Position numbers and translations under genes: made by a program
The notes under the pieces: generated by a model
Database searches by the model: none
The model's input: the letters and a program-made list of their open reading frames with translations, nothing else
What the model was told of the DNA's origin: nothing
Shown: positions 12,129 through 23,061 of the stretch, one piece after another
Layout of the letters: each line of letters starts with the position of its first letter
Numbering within the stretch: position 1 is the first letter of the stretch
DNA from: Capronia americana
Lineage: Eukaryota > Ascomycota > Eurotiomycetes > Chaetothyriales > Herpotrichiellaceae
DNA length: 64,000 bases
Reading direction: 5' to 3'
Assembly (NCBI GenBank): GCA_016110215.1
Contig: JADWQD010000002.1
Location: forward strand, 620,001-684,000

Positions 12129-13438
12129 CTAGGGGTTTGCGTGCACGAAATCAATACCCTTCTGGATGTTCTTCTTTAGGTCTTCGCACTGGTTAGCCTC
12201 GTCTCATTTTGTAGCGGGTTAGTTTACTCACCTCCCAAGCATGCCTCCAGCAGAGACTCCTCATACTTGGTGAGCTTGCCGACCTCATGGATCTTTTGAA
12301 CACCGTCGGGCCCAAGCTCAACCTTGGAAGCAAAGAAGTCCACACCCTGGTCCTTGTACAGTGGGCTGTCGACGAAGGTGCATTCAACAACGCCCTTCTC
12401 CCCCTGTGCCGCCTTCAACAAGCTCTCGGCGAAGCGAGCACCGGCCATGGCCATGGAGAGAGTAGCAGAACCAGCACCATCTTTGGCCTTGACCACCTCA
12501 TCACCACCGAACTGGATGCGGTTTACGAGAGCGTCAAGCTTCTCACCAGTGATATCAGTGTGACCGGATTGTGAGATTAGTGGCACAATGGTAACACCAG
12601 AATGTCCACCAACAACCGTGATGTTCTCATTGGCAGGATCTGTGCCCTTGAGTTCGGAAACGAACCTTGAGGCACGAACAACATCGAGAGTGGTGACACC
12701 GAAAAGACGCTTAGGGTTGTAGACGCCCTTGCTCTTGTAGACCTCAGCGCAGATGGGGACAGTAGAGTTGACCTAGTTAGGATGTCAGTTGTGCCGCTGA
12801 ATTGATGGTAGAGCGTCAAGTGGTGTCATACAGGGTTAGAGATAACCAAGACGTTGGCATTAGGAGCAGCATCAGCCGCAGCCTTCGCTAGGTCTCGGAC
12901 GATGCTCGCGTTCGTGTTGAAGAGATCTTTACGTCCATTAGATAACGGTATTCTTGTTTGCAATCTTCCGCTTACCATCACGAGTCATGCCGGGCTTTCG
13001 CGGGACACCAGCCGGGATGAGGATAACCTCAGCGCCCTCCAAAGCTTCTCGGAGCCCGGAAGGAGTAGGGTCGTAGCCCTTGACAGTGCTCTTGGTGTTG
13101 ATATGACTGATATCAGCTGCGACACCTGTTCACAGAGTCTGTCAATGCCGCTCCTTCTCATAATACGCTGTGGTATCAACGGACCTGGCCCGAGGCGGAT
13201 ATCGTAGAGTGCGAGTTGTGAAACACGAGGATTGAGCTTCATCAGTAGCGACAGAGGCTGACCGATACCACCGGCGGCACCGAGGACGGTAACTTTTGAG
13301 GACTATGACATTATCGTCGTCAGTCCAGACTATTCTTCATCAAAGCACGATCTCGAGGAGATAATTACTGACCTGTCGTGCAGACGCCGAGAAAGCTCGA
13401 CGCTGCACTTGTCCGAACATCTGTCTAGTGAACGACAT
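12129..13438 (-). CDS. Malate dehydrogenase, mitochondrial
   Basis: Six exons (13438-13373, 13302-13185, 13125-12976, 12926-12832, 12772-12232, 12181-12129) encode 340 residues. The enzyme interconverts malate and oxaloacetate with NAD+ in the TCA cycle and the malate-aspartate shuttle. The N-terminus MSFTRQMFGQVQRRAFSAS is a basic mitochondrial presequence. NAD binding is GAAGGIG at 30-36. Substrate arginines fit R104 and R110 in GVPRKPGMTRDD. Asp173 and Arg176 (TLDVVRA) and His200 (VVGGHSG) complete the active site. The last intron has three possible acceptors; only the one ending at 12182 (GCGAAG) joins EACLG directly to DLKKNIQKG as in fungal homologues. Donors include GTCAGT, GTCCGT, GTAAGC, GTATGA and GTGAGT. 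Confidence 0.95.
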
Positions 13439-16400
13439 CTTTCTAGGGGGTCAAGGACGTCGAGCCAGGTCTGGATTGACAAGCGATGGGGGAAGGATGA
13501 AAGGACTTATGGTGATGTCCGTGAAGGAAAAGTGATTGAACACCGACTGAAGCTTTACTCGAAATCGCTGGGAAGTCCAATGCGGATCTTTCAGGGCTCG
13601 CTTAAGTTGCTGTTGCCGCAGTCCCGAGCACCCCGAGCTCTGAGCTCTACCAAACATGGCCTGGAAGCTCTCCTTTGTGATGTCTCGTGACTCACCTTGG
13701 CATGGCCTCCGGTTTTCCGGCGCCTTCCCCGGATGATCAATCCGCCCCCAAGGACAAGACTGCGGATTGCAGTCAAACATCAGATTCTTGCTATTCTTGC
13801 GCCTGAACAAATTGATTTTGACATGTCGCCCTAAAGCAGGTGGGACAAGTAAGACGCCAGCAAACACTCCATGTCTTCACACAGTCTCCCATTCAAGCTG
13901 CCTTCTACTGCTTTGGACCGCTATCCATCCCTGCTTCAACTTTCGTACTCTCCTCGATGATGATTTGACCCTTCTTGCAAAATGTTGCTAATAGTTCTCT
14001 ACATCGGCTTGCTTTACCCGTCATATTATCCTCCTTGTTTATGGTCTCACGGATTGTCGTCTGTCGTCTGAGATTGTTTCTATCTCCGCATAGGCAATGC
14101 TGGTGTACAAGCATCCGGCAGAATTACAATTGGCATCCACCCCTGCTTGGTCTGTAAAGATCTGCCTGTCCCCCACCTGTTCTCAGGGTCTACCATCTCC
14201 CCTGTCCGATAGTCACTCAGTCAACTTGATGCAACATTGTGCCTAAATCTCGACCCGACCTGAAGAGATTGTCGTCCCTGGAGGCTCTTCATGGACGAGG
14301 CATGTCCGAGGCCGGCTTATTGAATGGCCCTTTGAAGAATGAGGCATGAATATACACCCCCGAAGCAACAGCTAGGGGGTTTCCACTCAGCATTCCTCGA
14401 CCTTCAACTGACCCCTCAGCCTGTACGCCGTCAATGCCGTGCCCGATCGACGGTATCGTTCGACTTCTGCACACTGCCCTGAAAGACAGCCTAATCGGAT
14501 TCGAAGATGGTCCCCTCAAATCGCATATTTTGACGGACATTTTAGACGACAGGCATGGAGTGTATTCTCAGAAAACTGGGTTGCCGCATCAGTCACAATA
14601 CATGACCTGGTGATTCGAAAGTTGTTTCTCATCGGACTCGCAGAAGGTCAGACGAAACAAAGGAACCATGGGACAACCAAGATGGCGGCCCGTATTCGGA
14701 TGTGGGCTCGTCGGTGCCCCGATGTCGAACAAGACATAGGCAGGACATCGATTAAGGCCACCATTCTTTGAGCGCGAAGCAAGCCCAGCTCGCTCCTGTT
14801 GCGGATTGCTTCGTTCCGTCTTGGAGCGGAGACAATTGCTGAGAGGAGTTCTACGGTCAGTCTGCTACATAACTGGGAAACATAGCAGGAGGTAACAGTC
14901 TGCAACCGACTGGTTCATCTGCACTCGATCTGCTGATTCATACGGCCAGTATGAAGCTCCCAGCAAGCCGAGCCAATGGATGTTTGGAAAAGCTAGTAAG
15001 ACTCGCCCACCCTGCTCATTGCTTCGGTTCCCAAGGGAATATCCTGCTATGGGTCAGAAGTTGTACGACGTGGTGGAATCATCCCATAATTATGTGGCAT
15101 GCTGTTCTTACGGGAAAATCTAGGTATTCCTTATTCTATATGCTGTCTGCTTGATGAACAGGAACAGCTTTGTGGAGCTCAAGATTATTTTGAAGCATAA
15201 CTGACTTTCTTTAGAATAAGCCTTCTCATACTTGATTCTTGCTACCACGGCGTGTTCTCAGTGATGTTCTTTTTACTCTGCTGAGGACGACCCCAACAAA
15301 GATCTGATATTCAGCGACTATAGCCTCTATCCATGTCAGTACCTCGTACTTTGACGGTCAAGCTTGGTCGGTTATCGAAACTAGTTTTCTGGTCCCGTGT
15401 CTTCCAAATGCTCCACGAAATGGAGTTATCCACAAACCAAATTGTTGCCAATCGCCATGTCTGGTCTTCTCATAGCACAGATCTCCTCGACCGCGTGTGA
15501 GGTCCGGACGTCCATCGTCAAGTGGGATTATTCCGCCCGAGCACGAGCTCTCCAGCCAAGCGAATGCCCAGCTCTTGTGCTCACCGAAATCAGATCTTGG
15601 GTACCAGTCGTTTTCTTACGATTTACTGGGGTACAGATACCCGTGATCGATGCACAACCCCTCAGAACCACACTTCTGGGCTGGTGCTCCGCCGACATTG
15701 ACGTGCAAGATTAAGCGAACGGCCTTTGGCGCAACGTTTGTCCCAATTGTAACGGTTCAATGGCAGCCCCAACCGCAGGCGAATTTCCTCGAGGGTGAGC
15801 CATCTGCCGCGGATATTTCTAGCGAAAGTAGGCTTTATTTGCCCCAGGAGCTGATGCAAGGTGGAGAACCTCCGCATTTCTATCAATGTGGATTTGTGCC
15901 CCGGATTCCCCAACCTTGGCTGGGCCTCCGTGTCCATATCAACCCACGACAGCCATGGCTCGATTTGTGGATCGCAAACGTACACCAACGCTCGGCGCAG
16001 CGTGTTTGGCGAATACCAGCGATCCAAGCCCCGAACAGCTCGCTTCTCCCGCGCCAGCAAAGATATTCAAGCTTTTGCTCGCCCTATACCAGCTTTTCTC
16101 ACTAGTTTTTGACTCTGGGCGGTCTTGGTGCCGACTTTGTCGACCTCGTGTTGCCATGGGGCAAATCCACGAGACTGACCGGATTGAGGTATGTGGAGTG
16201 TGGAGGAAGAGAAGAGTTGGGGAATCTGATATTGTTTTTGGTTCTCGCTTCGAGCTCATGTCCAGTATCTTATGTCTGGAAAACGGGGTGACTCAATTTC
16301 ATTGTCTGGCCATCGGAGTACATAAACCCTCCCAACCCCCCGGATCTTGACGAGCCCTGTCAGTTTTACCGCCTCTTCCCGATTGCCTTTGGGCGCATGC

Positions 16401-16487
16401 ACATATCTTCTCGTCACAGGCGCCCCCTATATCTCATTCTCCCCCACCAAGGCTGTGACACTAGCATCTGTATTCTCATTGGCAATC
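13439..16487. other. Long divergent intergenic region
   Basis: Roughly 3 kb between malate dehydrogenase (-) and an MFS transporter (+). It should carry both promoters. Several open frames of 60-154 codons overlap each other on both strands around 14.3-14.9 kb and 15.6-16.35 kb. None has a recognisable domain or coherent splice signals, so no gene is called. Confidence 0.5.
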
Positions 16488-18406
16488 ATGGGCCTCGGAG
16501 TCCTGGAAGGTCGGTTCTTCCCCCTACGAGACGACGTCAAGATGGGCGATGATTTCAAGGGTGGTCCACAGCGCCAATAATTAACATCTTGTAGATACTA
16601 AGCTTCCACACGTACCGGGCACCGTTTTGCTGAACGACGAAGCTGCGCATGCCGAAGCTCAAACAGCAAATCTCAAGCATGGAACCGGCAAAAATTCTCA
16701 CATCGTGCTCTCTCCGCAGCCGAGTGATGATCCCAATGACCCCCTGAACTGGTCGCTGTTGAAAAAAGAAGCCATCATTTGGATTCTCTGTCTCGGAGCA
16801 ATGTTGAACGCTGCCACGAATGTGAGTCATTCTTTGCCTTTGGGAGATTCATGCGCCGCGGAGTTGACTCTCGCGAAGGGACCATTTCTGAACGCCTCCT
16901 ATTTCGCTATCGCTGAGCTCATCAACACCGATCTCACCACAACGGTGATGGTGTCCGGCTACAATATTCTCGCGGCTGGCTGTGCTGGCCCATTCGTCTG
17001 CGCATTCAGTCGTCGATATGGAAAGCGTCCGGTTTTCCTGGTCTCCACGCTATTCTGCATCGTTGGTACTGCTATCGGAGAGGCGAAAGCAAGCTATAAC
17101 TATTTGCTCGCAGCTCGGATTGTTCAGGGATTTTCCACCAGCGCTTTCGAATCTCTGATTGTGGCAGCAGTTGGAGATCTATACTGCGTGCACCAACGAG
17201 GGCTCCGGATTTCGACCATCAATTTCGTTTTGAACTCTGCCTCAAGCCTAGCATCGATCATTTGCGGCCAGGTCTACAACGACCTCGGTCTCCTCTGGCT
17301 ATTTCACCTCTTTCAAATTTTCCTGGTCCTGCAATTCGTCCTGATGTTCTTGTTCGTTCCGGAAACGACATACCACCGTGAATCCTTCTATGAGACGGAC
17401 ATGGTGAAGGTCGAAACGTTCGAGCAAATTGACAAAGCACAGGAAGAGCACCGGGAACACGCAATTGCCATCAAGGAACTCAACGACCCTTCTGCACACG
17501 CCTCGCACATCCCACGAAAGAAGACCTTTCTCCAGGAACTCAAAGTCTACAATGGTATATTCTCCCGAGACAGTATCATCAAGTGGATCTTTGCAATATT
17601 TATAACTCTCCTGAATCCGGCGGGTTGCTATTCGATCATTGTCTCTGGGTTGCTCTGTGCTTGGTATGTCGGCTCTGCCATCATTCTTGCTGGCATCTTC
17701 GCTGGTCCACCTTGGTCATTTGACGCCGCTCAAATTGGATATCTGGGAACTGGGCCTTTCGTCGGCGGAATGATTGGTTCACTTATCGTGGCGGTGGCTG
17801 GCGACAAGGTCGTGAAGTGGATGACCATCAAGAACAAGGGAACATAGTGAGTCCTTACACATCGGATTGCTTAAACAGCAGCCGCTAATCTACAACAGCG
17901 AACCCGAGTTCCGACTGGTCTTCATGTTCCCTTGTGCCGTGTTCTCCGGCTTCGGCATGTTCTTCTTTGGCTACACTATGGCTCATGGCTCCAATGCCAT
18001 TCTCTGTGCTTTCTGCCAGGGGATGATGATGGTTGGCGTCCTCATTGGTGTGTGGTCTACTATGTCCTATGGGTTGGATGCTTTCCGAAGCCAGAGTAAC
18101 GAGATGTTTGTGATGAACATGTTCTTCAAGGTATGCCCGCCATTCTCCCTTCTTAGTCCTTGGGCTCTTCTCACTCTCCGTCAGAACTTCATGTTTTACG
18201 GTCTTTCCAACTTCGCCAATAACTGGGTCGCCGCGAAAGGCCCCGAGGAGATAATGTTTACATTTGGTGGCACTACTCTGGCAATGTGTGTCCTGGCCAT
18301 CCCCGTATACATCTATGGCAAGAAGCTTCGAAGCTGGTGGACTAGGCATGACCTATTCGTCAAATTCAAGATGCAAGCGACTGGACCGGAGAGCCATATG
18401 GGTTGA
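16488..18406 (+). CDS. MFS transporter (drug:H+ antiporter DHA1-like)
   Basis: Five exons (16488-16509, 16595-16821, 16879-17846, 17899-18130, 18185-18406) encode 556 residues. The tiny first exon encodes MGLGVLE, and splicing gives MGLGVLEDTKLPHVPGTVLL, a start seen in one fungal MFS subfamily. A polar N-terminus containing DDPNDPLNWS precedes the first membrane span; this DP-NP-NW signature is typical of DHA1-like fungal transporters. The first half ends in VPETTY, then comes a charged central loop, then the second set of spans. It should export or import a small organic molecule at a membrane by proton coupling; substrate unknown. Introns 16822-16878 and 18131-18184 are multiples of three and stop-free, so unspliced reading would silently add residues. 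It lies 0.5 kb upstream of BMS1 on the same strand. Confidence 0.9.
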
Positions 18407-18923
18407 TCAGTGCTAGGCGATTCTAGTCGGAAGAATGGGGAACGAATTACTCCGCCGTCAAGTAGTGGTGTTGTGCAAATAACAGCTTTGCGGAAATAAT
18501 GACCAACAACGATCTTCAGCAATCTTCCCGCAATATCATCAATAGGTCGACGTCGACATGTTCGCAGACTGCTATTCGTCGGGCGGCCTCCTTCAACCGG
18601 GGGCGAACAATGCAACCCGCGATGCGGAGATCGTAAGGGAGAGATTCTTTGGCAAGCCCAGCTTCGTTCGAGAGGTCGCTGCCAGGCACGCTCTGGGAGT
18701 CCGGGTGCTGGAAGATGCGACTCCATAGGAAGACATTCTCGCTAGTGTGGTAGACATCGGTTCGCTTTCCCGATTCGAATATAAGCTTGGCATATTTGCT
18801 GGCTTTGACATTCGAAATTCGAACCTTGCCCCAACTTTTTTTACTCCGCATGCCTCGCCGCAGTCGGAAAATCTACACCCAGTTGCAGGTAGGCGGTAGG
18901 GGTGGTGAAGGGCTCTTACGATC
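18407..18923. other. Intergenic region upstream of BMS1
   Basis: About 0.5 kb between two tandem plus-strand genes. It should contain the 3' end of the transporter and the BMS1 promoter. No further gene is seen. Confidence 0.6.
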
Positions 18924-21900
18924 ATGGAGACGCAAGCGAACCGGCCTCATCGGCCTTCGAAAGAGAAAAAGAGACCGAAGAAAGGAGAAAAGAATGTGAA
19001 AGCGTTCGCAGTGGCCAATCCTGGTCGACTCGCAAAGGAAGCCTCGCGATCGAGCGATATTCGAGAAAAGCGACTCCATGTGCCCCAGGTCGACCGACTC
19101 CCTGAAGAAGCGCCTCCGATTGTCGTTGCCGTCGTTGGCCCTCCCGGCGTCGGGAAGACCACCCTCATTAAAAGCCTCATTAAGCGATATACCAAACAGA
19201 CACTCTCGCACCCGAGCGGCCCTCTTACCGTCGTGACCTCAAAGAGGAGGCGCCTTACCTTCCTCGAGTGTCCAGCCGACTCTCTGGCGGCAATGATTGA
19301 TGTTGCGAAGATAGCAGATATCGTTCTGCTTATGATCGACGGCAATTACGGATTCGAGATGGAGACTATGGAGTTTCTGAATGCCCTCAGTGTCTCGGGT
19401 ATGCCGGGGAATGTGTTTGGTATTCTCACACACCTGGATCTGTTCAAGAAGCAGAGCACCCTACGTGCCACGAAGAAGAGATTGAAACACAGATTCTGGT
19501 CGGAGTTGTACCATGGCGCGAAGTTGTTCTACCTATCCGGAGTCATCAATGGTCGATACCCTGATCGAGAGATACACAACCTGTCTCGGTTTCTGTCGGT
19601 CATGAAGAATCCGAGACCATTGATTTGGAGGAACAGCCACCCGTATTGCCTAGCAGATCGGTTCTTGGATGTTACGCCTCCGACCGAGATTGAGGAGAAT
19701 GAGAAGTGTGACAGGCAAGTGGCATTATATGGATATCTTCGAGGCACAAATTTCCCTGCCGAGGGTGCACGTGTGCATATTCCTGGTGTTGGCGACCTGT
19801 CTGTCAAGGAGATCGAAGCCCTCCCTGATCCGTGTCCCACACCTTTCCTCGACCAAGCAATGGCCAAAGCAAGTGGAAAGGCACTCCGTCGCAAGCTTGG
19901 GGAGAAACAGAAGGTCCTGTTCGCCCCCATGTCGGATGTTGGCGGAGTCCTTGTAGACAAAGATGCTGTCTATATCGACGTTAAAACCAATACTTTCGAC
20001 CGTGCTGCGGACGATGCCAAGGACCGGGGGTTGGGTGAACAGCTCATGATGAGCCTGCAGGCAGAACGACGCCTTCTCGGCGAAGCAGATGGGGGTGTGC
20101 GGCTATTCCAGGGCAGTCAGCAACTCACAGCCAATATTGAAGCAGAGAACGACACTGGCCGCAAATCCAAGAGGGGTGTCCGGTCGTTTGCTCAAGATGC
20201 TACTGAAGACATCGATGACGACGAAGACGAAGGGTTTGTCGACGGAGAGGACGATGAAGACGACTTAGACGATGATGAGGAGAGCAACGAATTTCCCGAG
20301 CATAGCGGCCGCCCAGGCTTTGCAGCCAAAGACGATCTGGATGACGAAGGAGCCGGAGGGCCTGTTGCATTCGCTGAGAGCGACTCGGATATGGGTTCCG
20401 TGTCTGAAGGAGATGAAACAGGTGCAGATCTGTCTGCTGATGAAATTCAGGACGAGGACGATGAAGACGATGAAGACGACGGCGGCCTGCGTTGGAAGGA
20501 ACACCTTGCTGAGGACGCTCGAAAGATGCATTCCAGTAAGATCGCGTTTCGAGCTGCCGACCTCTCGAGACTCATGTACGATTTGACTATTTCGCCTGCC
20601 GAAGTCATCTCGAGATGGGCTGGTGAAAAGCGTGGAGACATTAACTCACACGGTGCGGTTGACGACGACAATTTCTTCAACAAAGCAAAGAGTGACCAAG
20701 ACACAAACCTGGAGGATAGACAGACTCCCAAATTCGACCTTGGTCAATTGGCCGAGAAATGGGAAGATGAAGAGAAGATTCAGTCGCTCATGCCTCGGTT
20801 CACGAGAGGCTCTATTGCCACTGGTGCAAACGCGGACTCGGACGCTGACGAAGAAGGCGAAGAGGATGGAGATGACGAGTTTGACGAAGGTGATGGCGAT
20901 TTCGAAGACCTGGAGGCAGCAGCTGAAGACGATCTCGCCACAGCAACTGGACTGACACTTGAAGAAGAGCGAGCCAAAAATGCTAGACGGAAAGAAGAGC
21001 TTAAGTTGCGGTTCGAAGAAGAAGACCGCGAAGGCTTCGCGAACGCCGTTAAGAACGAAGTCAAGGCGGCAGAGCAAGAGTTCGGAGAGGATGACTGGTA
21101 CGAGGCGCAGAAAGCGATGCTTCAGAAGCAGCTCGATATCAACAAAGCAGAGTTCGAGAGCCTGGACCCCCTTGGGCGAGCACGCGCCGAAGGGTTCAGG
21201 GCAGGCACTTATGCACGGATAGTGCTAGACAAAGTGCCATACGAATTTGTCCGGTCCTTCAATCCCAAGCTACCGGTCATCATTGGTGGACTGGCGCCGA
21301 CGGAAGATCGATTTGGATTTGTGCAGGTGAGGATCAAGCGACACCGATGGCACAAGAAGATCCTCAAGACCAACGATCCTCTCATTTTCTCCTTGGGATG
21401 GCGACGCTTCCAGACCGTGCCTCTCTATTCGATATCAGACTCGCGAACAAGAAACCGCATGCTGAAGTATACGCCGGAGCACATGCACTGCTTCGGTACC
21501 TTCTGGGGACCACTTGTTGCTCCAAATACGGGCTTCTGTTGTGTCCAGTCTTTCTCGAACGAAAATCCTGGATTCCGCATAGCGGCGACGGGCGTGGTGT
21601 TGAACGTGGACGAGACGACCGAAATCGTGAAGAAGCTAAAGCTAACGGGACATCCATACAAGATCTTCCGCAACACGGCATTCATTCGCGATATGTTCAA
21701 CTCGTCGATCGAGATCGCCAAGTTCGAAGGCGCCAGTATCAGGACGGTGTCTGGGATTCGTGGACAGATCAAGCGAGCTTTGAGCAAGCCGGAAGGACAC
21801 TTTCGAGCGACGTTTGAGGACAAGATCCTCATGTCCGACATCGTCTTCTTGCGGACATGGTATCCCGTCAAGCCGCATCGTTTCTACAATCCCGTAACGA

Positions 21901-22448
21901 ATCTACTGGACGCGCCTCCATCGAGCGATGCAGTAGCTGGCGACGGCGACAGCGGGCGACGAGTCGATGATGGGTCAAGCGGATGGCAGGCCATGCGTCT
22001 CACTGGCGCGGTCCGAGCAGCTATGGGAATACCAACGCCACTCGTCAAGGACTCCGCTTACCGCAAGATCGAACGACCAACTCGGCACTTCAACCCATTG
22101 CGCGTCCCACGGACTTTGGCGGCAGAACTTCCCTTCAAGTCGCAAATCACCCAGCAAAAAGCACGCAAAGCTCCCACTTATCTTCAGAAGCGGGCGGTGG
22201 TGCTTGGTGGAGAGGAGAAGAAAGCGCGAGATCTCATGCAGAAACTGCAGACCCTGCGGAACGAGAAGGCCGAAAAGCGGGCCAAGAAACAGGAAGAGAG
22301 GCGAGCTGTCTACCGGAAGAAGGTGGCAGAGAACCTGGAGAAGAAGGAAGAGCGCGAGAAGAGAGAGCGAGACGAGTTCTGGAGGAAAGAAGGACATAAA
22401 CGCAAGACGAACGACGAGGGCGGTGGAGGGAAGCGCAGAAGACGATAG
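18924..22448 (+). CDS. BMS1: Ribosome biogenesis GTPase Bms1
   Basis: A single uninterrupted exon encodes 1174 residues, the normal size for Bms1. Bms1 is a nucleolar GTPase of the small-subunit processome that acts with Rcl1 in early 18S pre-rRNA processing. The N-terminus NRPHRPSKEKKRPKK is basic. The P-loop GPPGVGKTT lies at residues 72-80, followed by a GTPase domain with FGILTHLDLFKK as the G4-like segment. An AARP2CN-type region follows (YGYLRGTNF...VHIPGVGDL). The middle carries long Asp/Glu-rich acidic tracts. The C-terminal RIBIOP_C/DUF663 region begins around GTYARIVLDKVPYEFV. The extreme C-terminus is a Lys/Arg/Glu-rich helix ending KRRRR, likely nucleolar targeting. ATG 18924 is the first in frame. 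Confidence 0.95.
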   Translation: METQANRPHRPSKEKKRPKKGEKNVKAFAVANPGRLAKEASRSSDIREKRLHVPQVDRLPEEAPPIVVAVVGPPGVGKTTLIKSLIKRYTKQTLSHPSGPLTVVTSKRRRLTFLECPADSLAAMIDVAKIADIVLLMIDGNYGFEMETMEFLNALSVSGMPGNVFGILTHLDLFKKQSTLRATKKRLKHRFWSELYHGAKLFYLSGVINGRYPDREIHNLSRFLSVMKNPRPLIWRNSHPYCLADRFLDVTPPTEIEENEKCDRQVALYGYLRGTNFPAEGARVHIPGVGDLSVKEIEALPDPCPTPFLDQAMAKASGKALRRKLGEKQKVLFAPMSDVGGVLVDKDAVYIDVKTNTFDRAADDAKDRGLGEQLMMSLQAERRLLGEADGGVRLFQGSQQLTANIEAENDTGRKSKRGVRSFAQDATEDIDDDEDEGFVDGEDDEDDLDDDEESNEFPEHSGRPGFAAKDDLDDEGAGGPVAFAESDSDMGSVSEGDETGADLSADEIQDEDDEDDEDDGGLRWKEHLAEDARKMHSSKIAFRAADLSRLMYDLTISPAEVISRWAGEKRGDINSHGAVDDDNFFNKAKSDQDTNLEDRQTPKFDLGQLAEKWEDEEKIQSLMPRFTRGSIATGANADSDADEEGEEDGDDEFDEGDGDFEDLEAAAEDDLATATGLTLEEERAKNARRKEELKLRFEEEDREGFANAVKNEVKAAEQEFGEDDWYEAQKAMLQKQLDINKAEFESLDPLGRARAEGFRAGTYARIVLDKVPYEFVRSFNPKLPVIIGGLAPTEDRFGFVQVRIKRHRWHKKILKTNDPLIFSLGWRRFQTVPLYSISDSRTRNRMLKYTPEHMHCFGTFWGPLVAPNTGFCCVQSFSNENPGFRIAATGVVLNVDETTEIVKKLKLTGHPYKIFRNTAFIRDMFNSSIEIAKFEGASIRTVSGIRGQIKRALSKPEGHFRATFEDKILMSDIVFLRTWYPVKPHRFYNPVTNLLDAPPSSDAVAGDGDSGRRVDDGSSGWQAMRLTGAVRAAMGIPTPLVKDSAYRKIERPTRHFNPLRVPRTLAAELPFKSQITQQKARKAPTYLQKRAVVLGGEEKKARDLMQKLQTLRNEKAEKRAKKQEERRAVYRKKVAENLEKKEEREKRERDEFWRKEGHKRKTNDEGGGGKRRRR

Positions 22449-23061
22449 ACGGGCGTTGCTGTTGATCCAATGTCGGCATATGATACCCCATTGTACACGA
22501 ATAGATGTGCTACGCTAGGCGATTCAGTTCTCGAAGAATGTCTGATGAACAGGATACCTCTGTAGGTCCCAGCACGAGCCCCGGCACCGGCACTGGCACC
22601 AGCAGCTGCAGGGGGGCTATGACGAAGACAGGCGAAGACGAATAGCGCGCGCCGTCGGCAGAATGAGCGCACGAGCAGAGACTTTCTCACCACCACCGCC
22701 GGCCCGTGCATGTCGTTCCTCTGATCTCTTCGTCGTTGCGCACGCGTCGTCTGTATCGTTGGATGCATGTCCCATTTACCGCCTTTTCCAAACCCCGGCC
22801 GTCACAACAACGCGTCTGCCTTGACCCGGAAAACGCGTCGTAATCAGCAGACTCGCTCCCGCCCCACTATCAACGCAACGGAACCAGGCCAGCGTGCGAG
22901 GTTGGAACTCCACCGAGTCACGACCAGATCCCACGCGACAGCGCTTCGCTGTCCGGTCGCTCCCTTTGCGTTCTTGTTCTCTCTATCTTAGACATCTGGT
23001 CTCTGCTCGCAAACACCCTCCACCCATATCTAGCCGAACAACCACGGCTCCTGCTACGGGC
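22449..23061. other. Intergenic region between BMS1 and the Whi5-like gene
   Basis: About 0.6 kb. The downstream reading frame stays open back to 22894 but contains no ATG before 23062, so this stretch is treated as promoter and 5' leader. Nothing else is seen. Confidence 0.6.

Noticed and set aside
12189..12231. Alternative 43-nt last intron in malate dehydrogenase (acceptor CCAG)
   Set aside because: It breaks the frame of the conserved C-terminus; the acceptor at 12182 restores EACLGDLKKN exactly.
15650..16350. Overlapping 106-154-codon frames on both strands upstream of the first MFS gene
   Set aside because: Three frames are open at once, which points to stop-poor DNA rather than coding; no motif or splice pattern.
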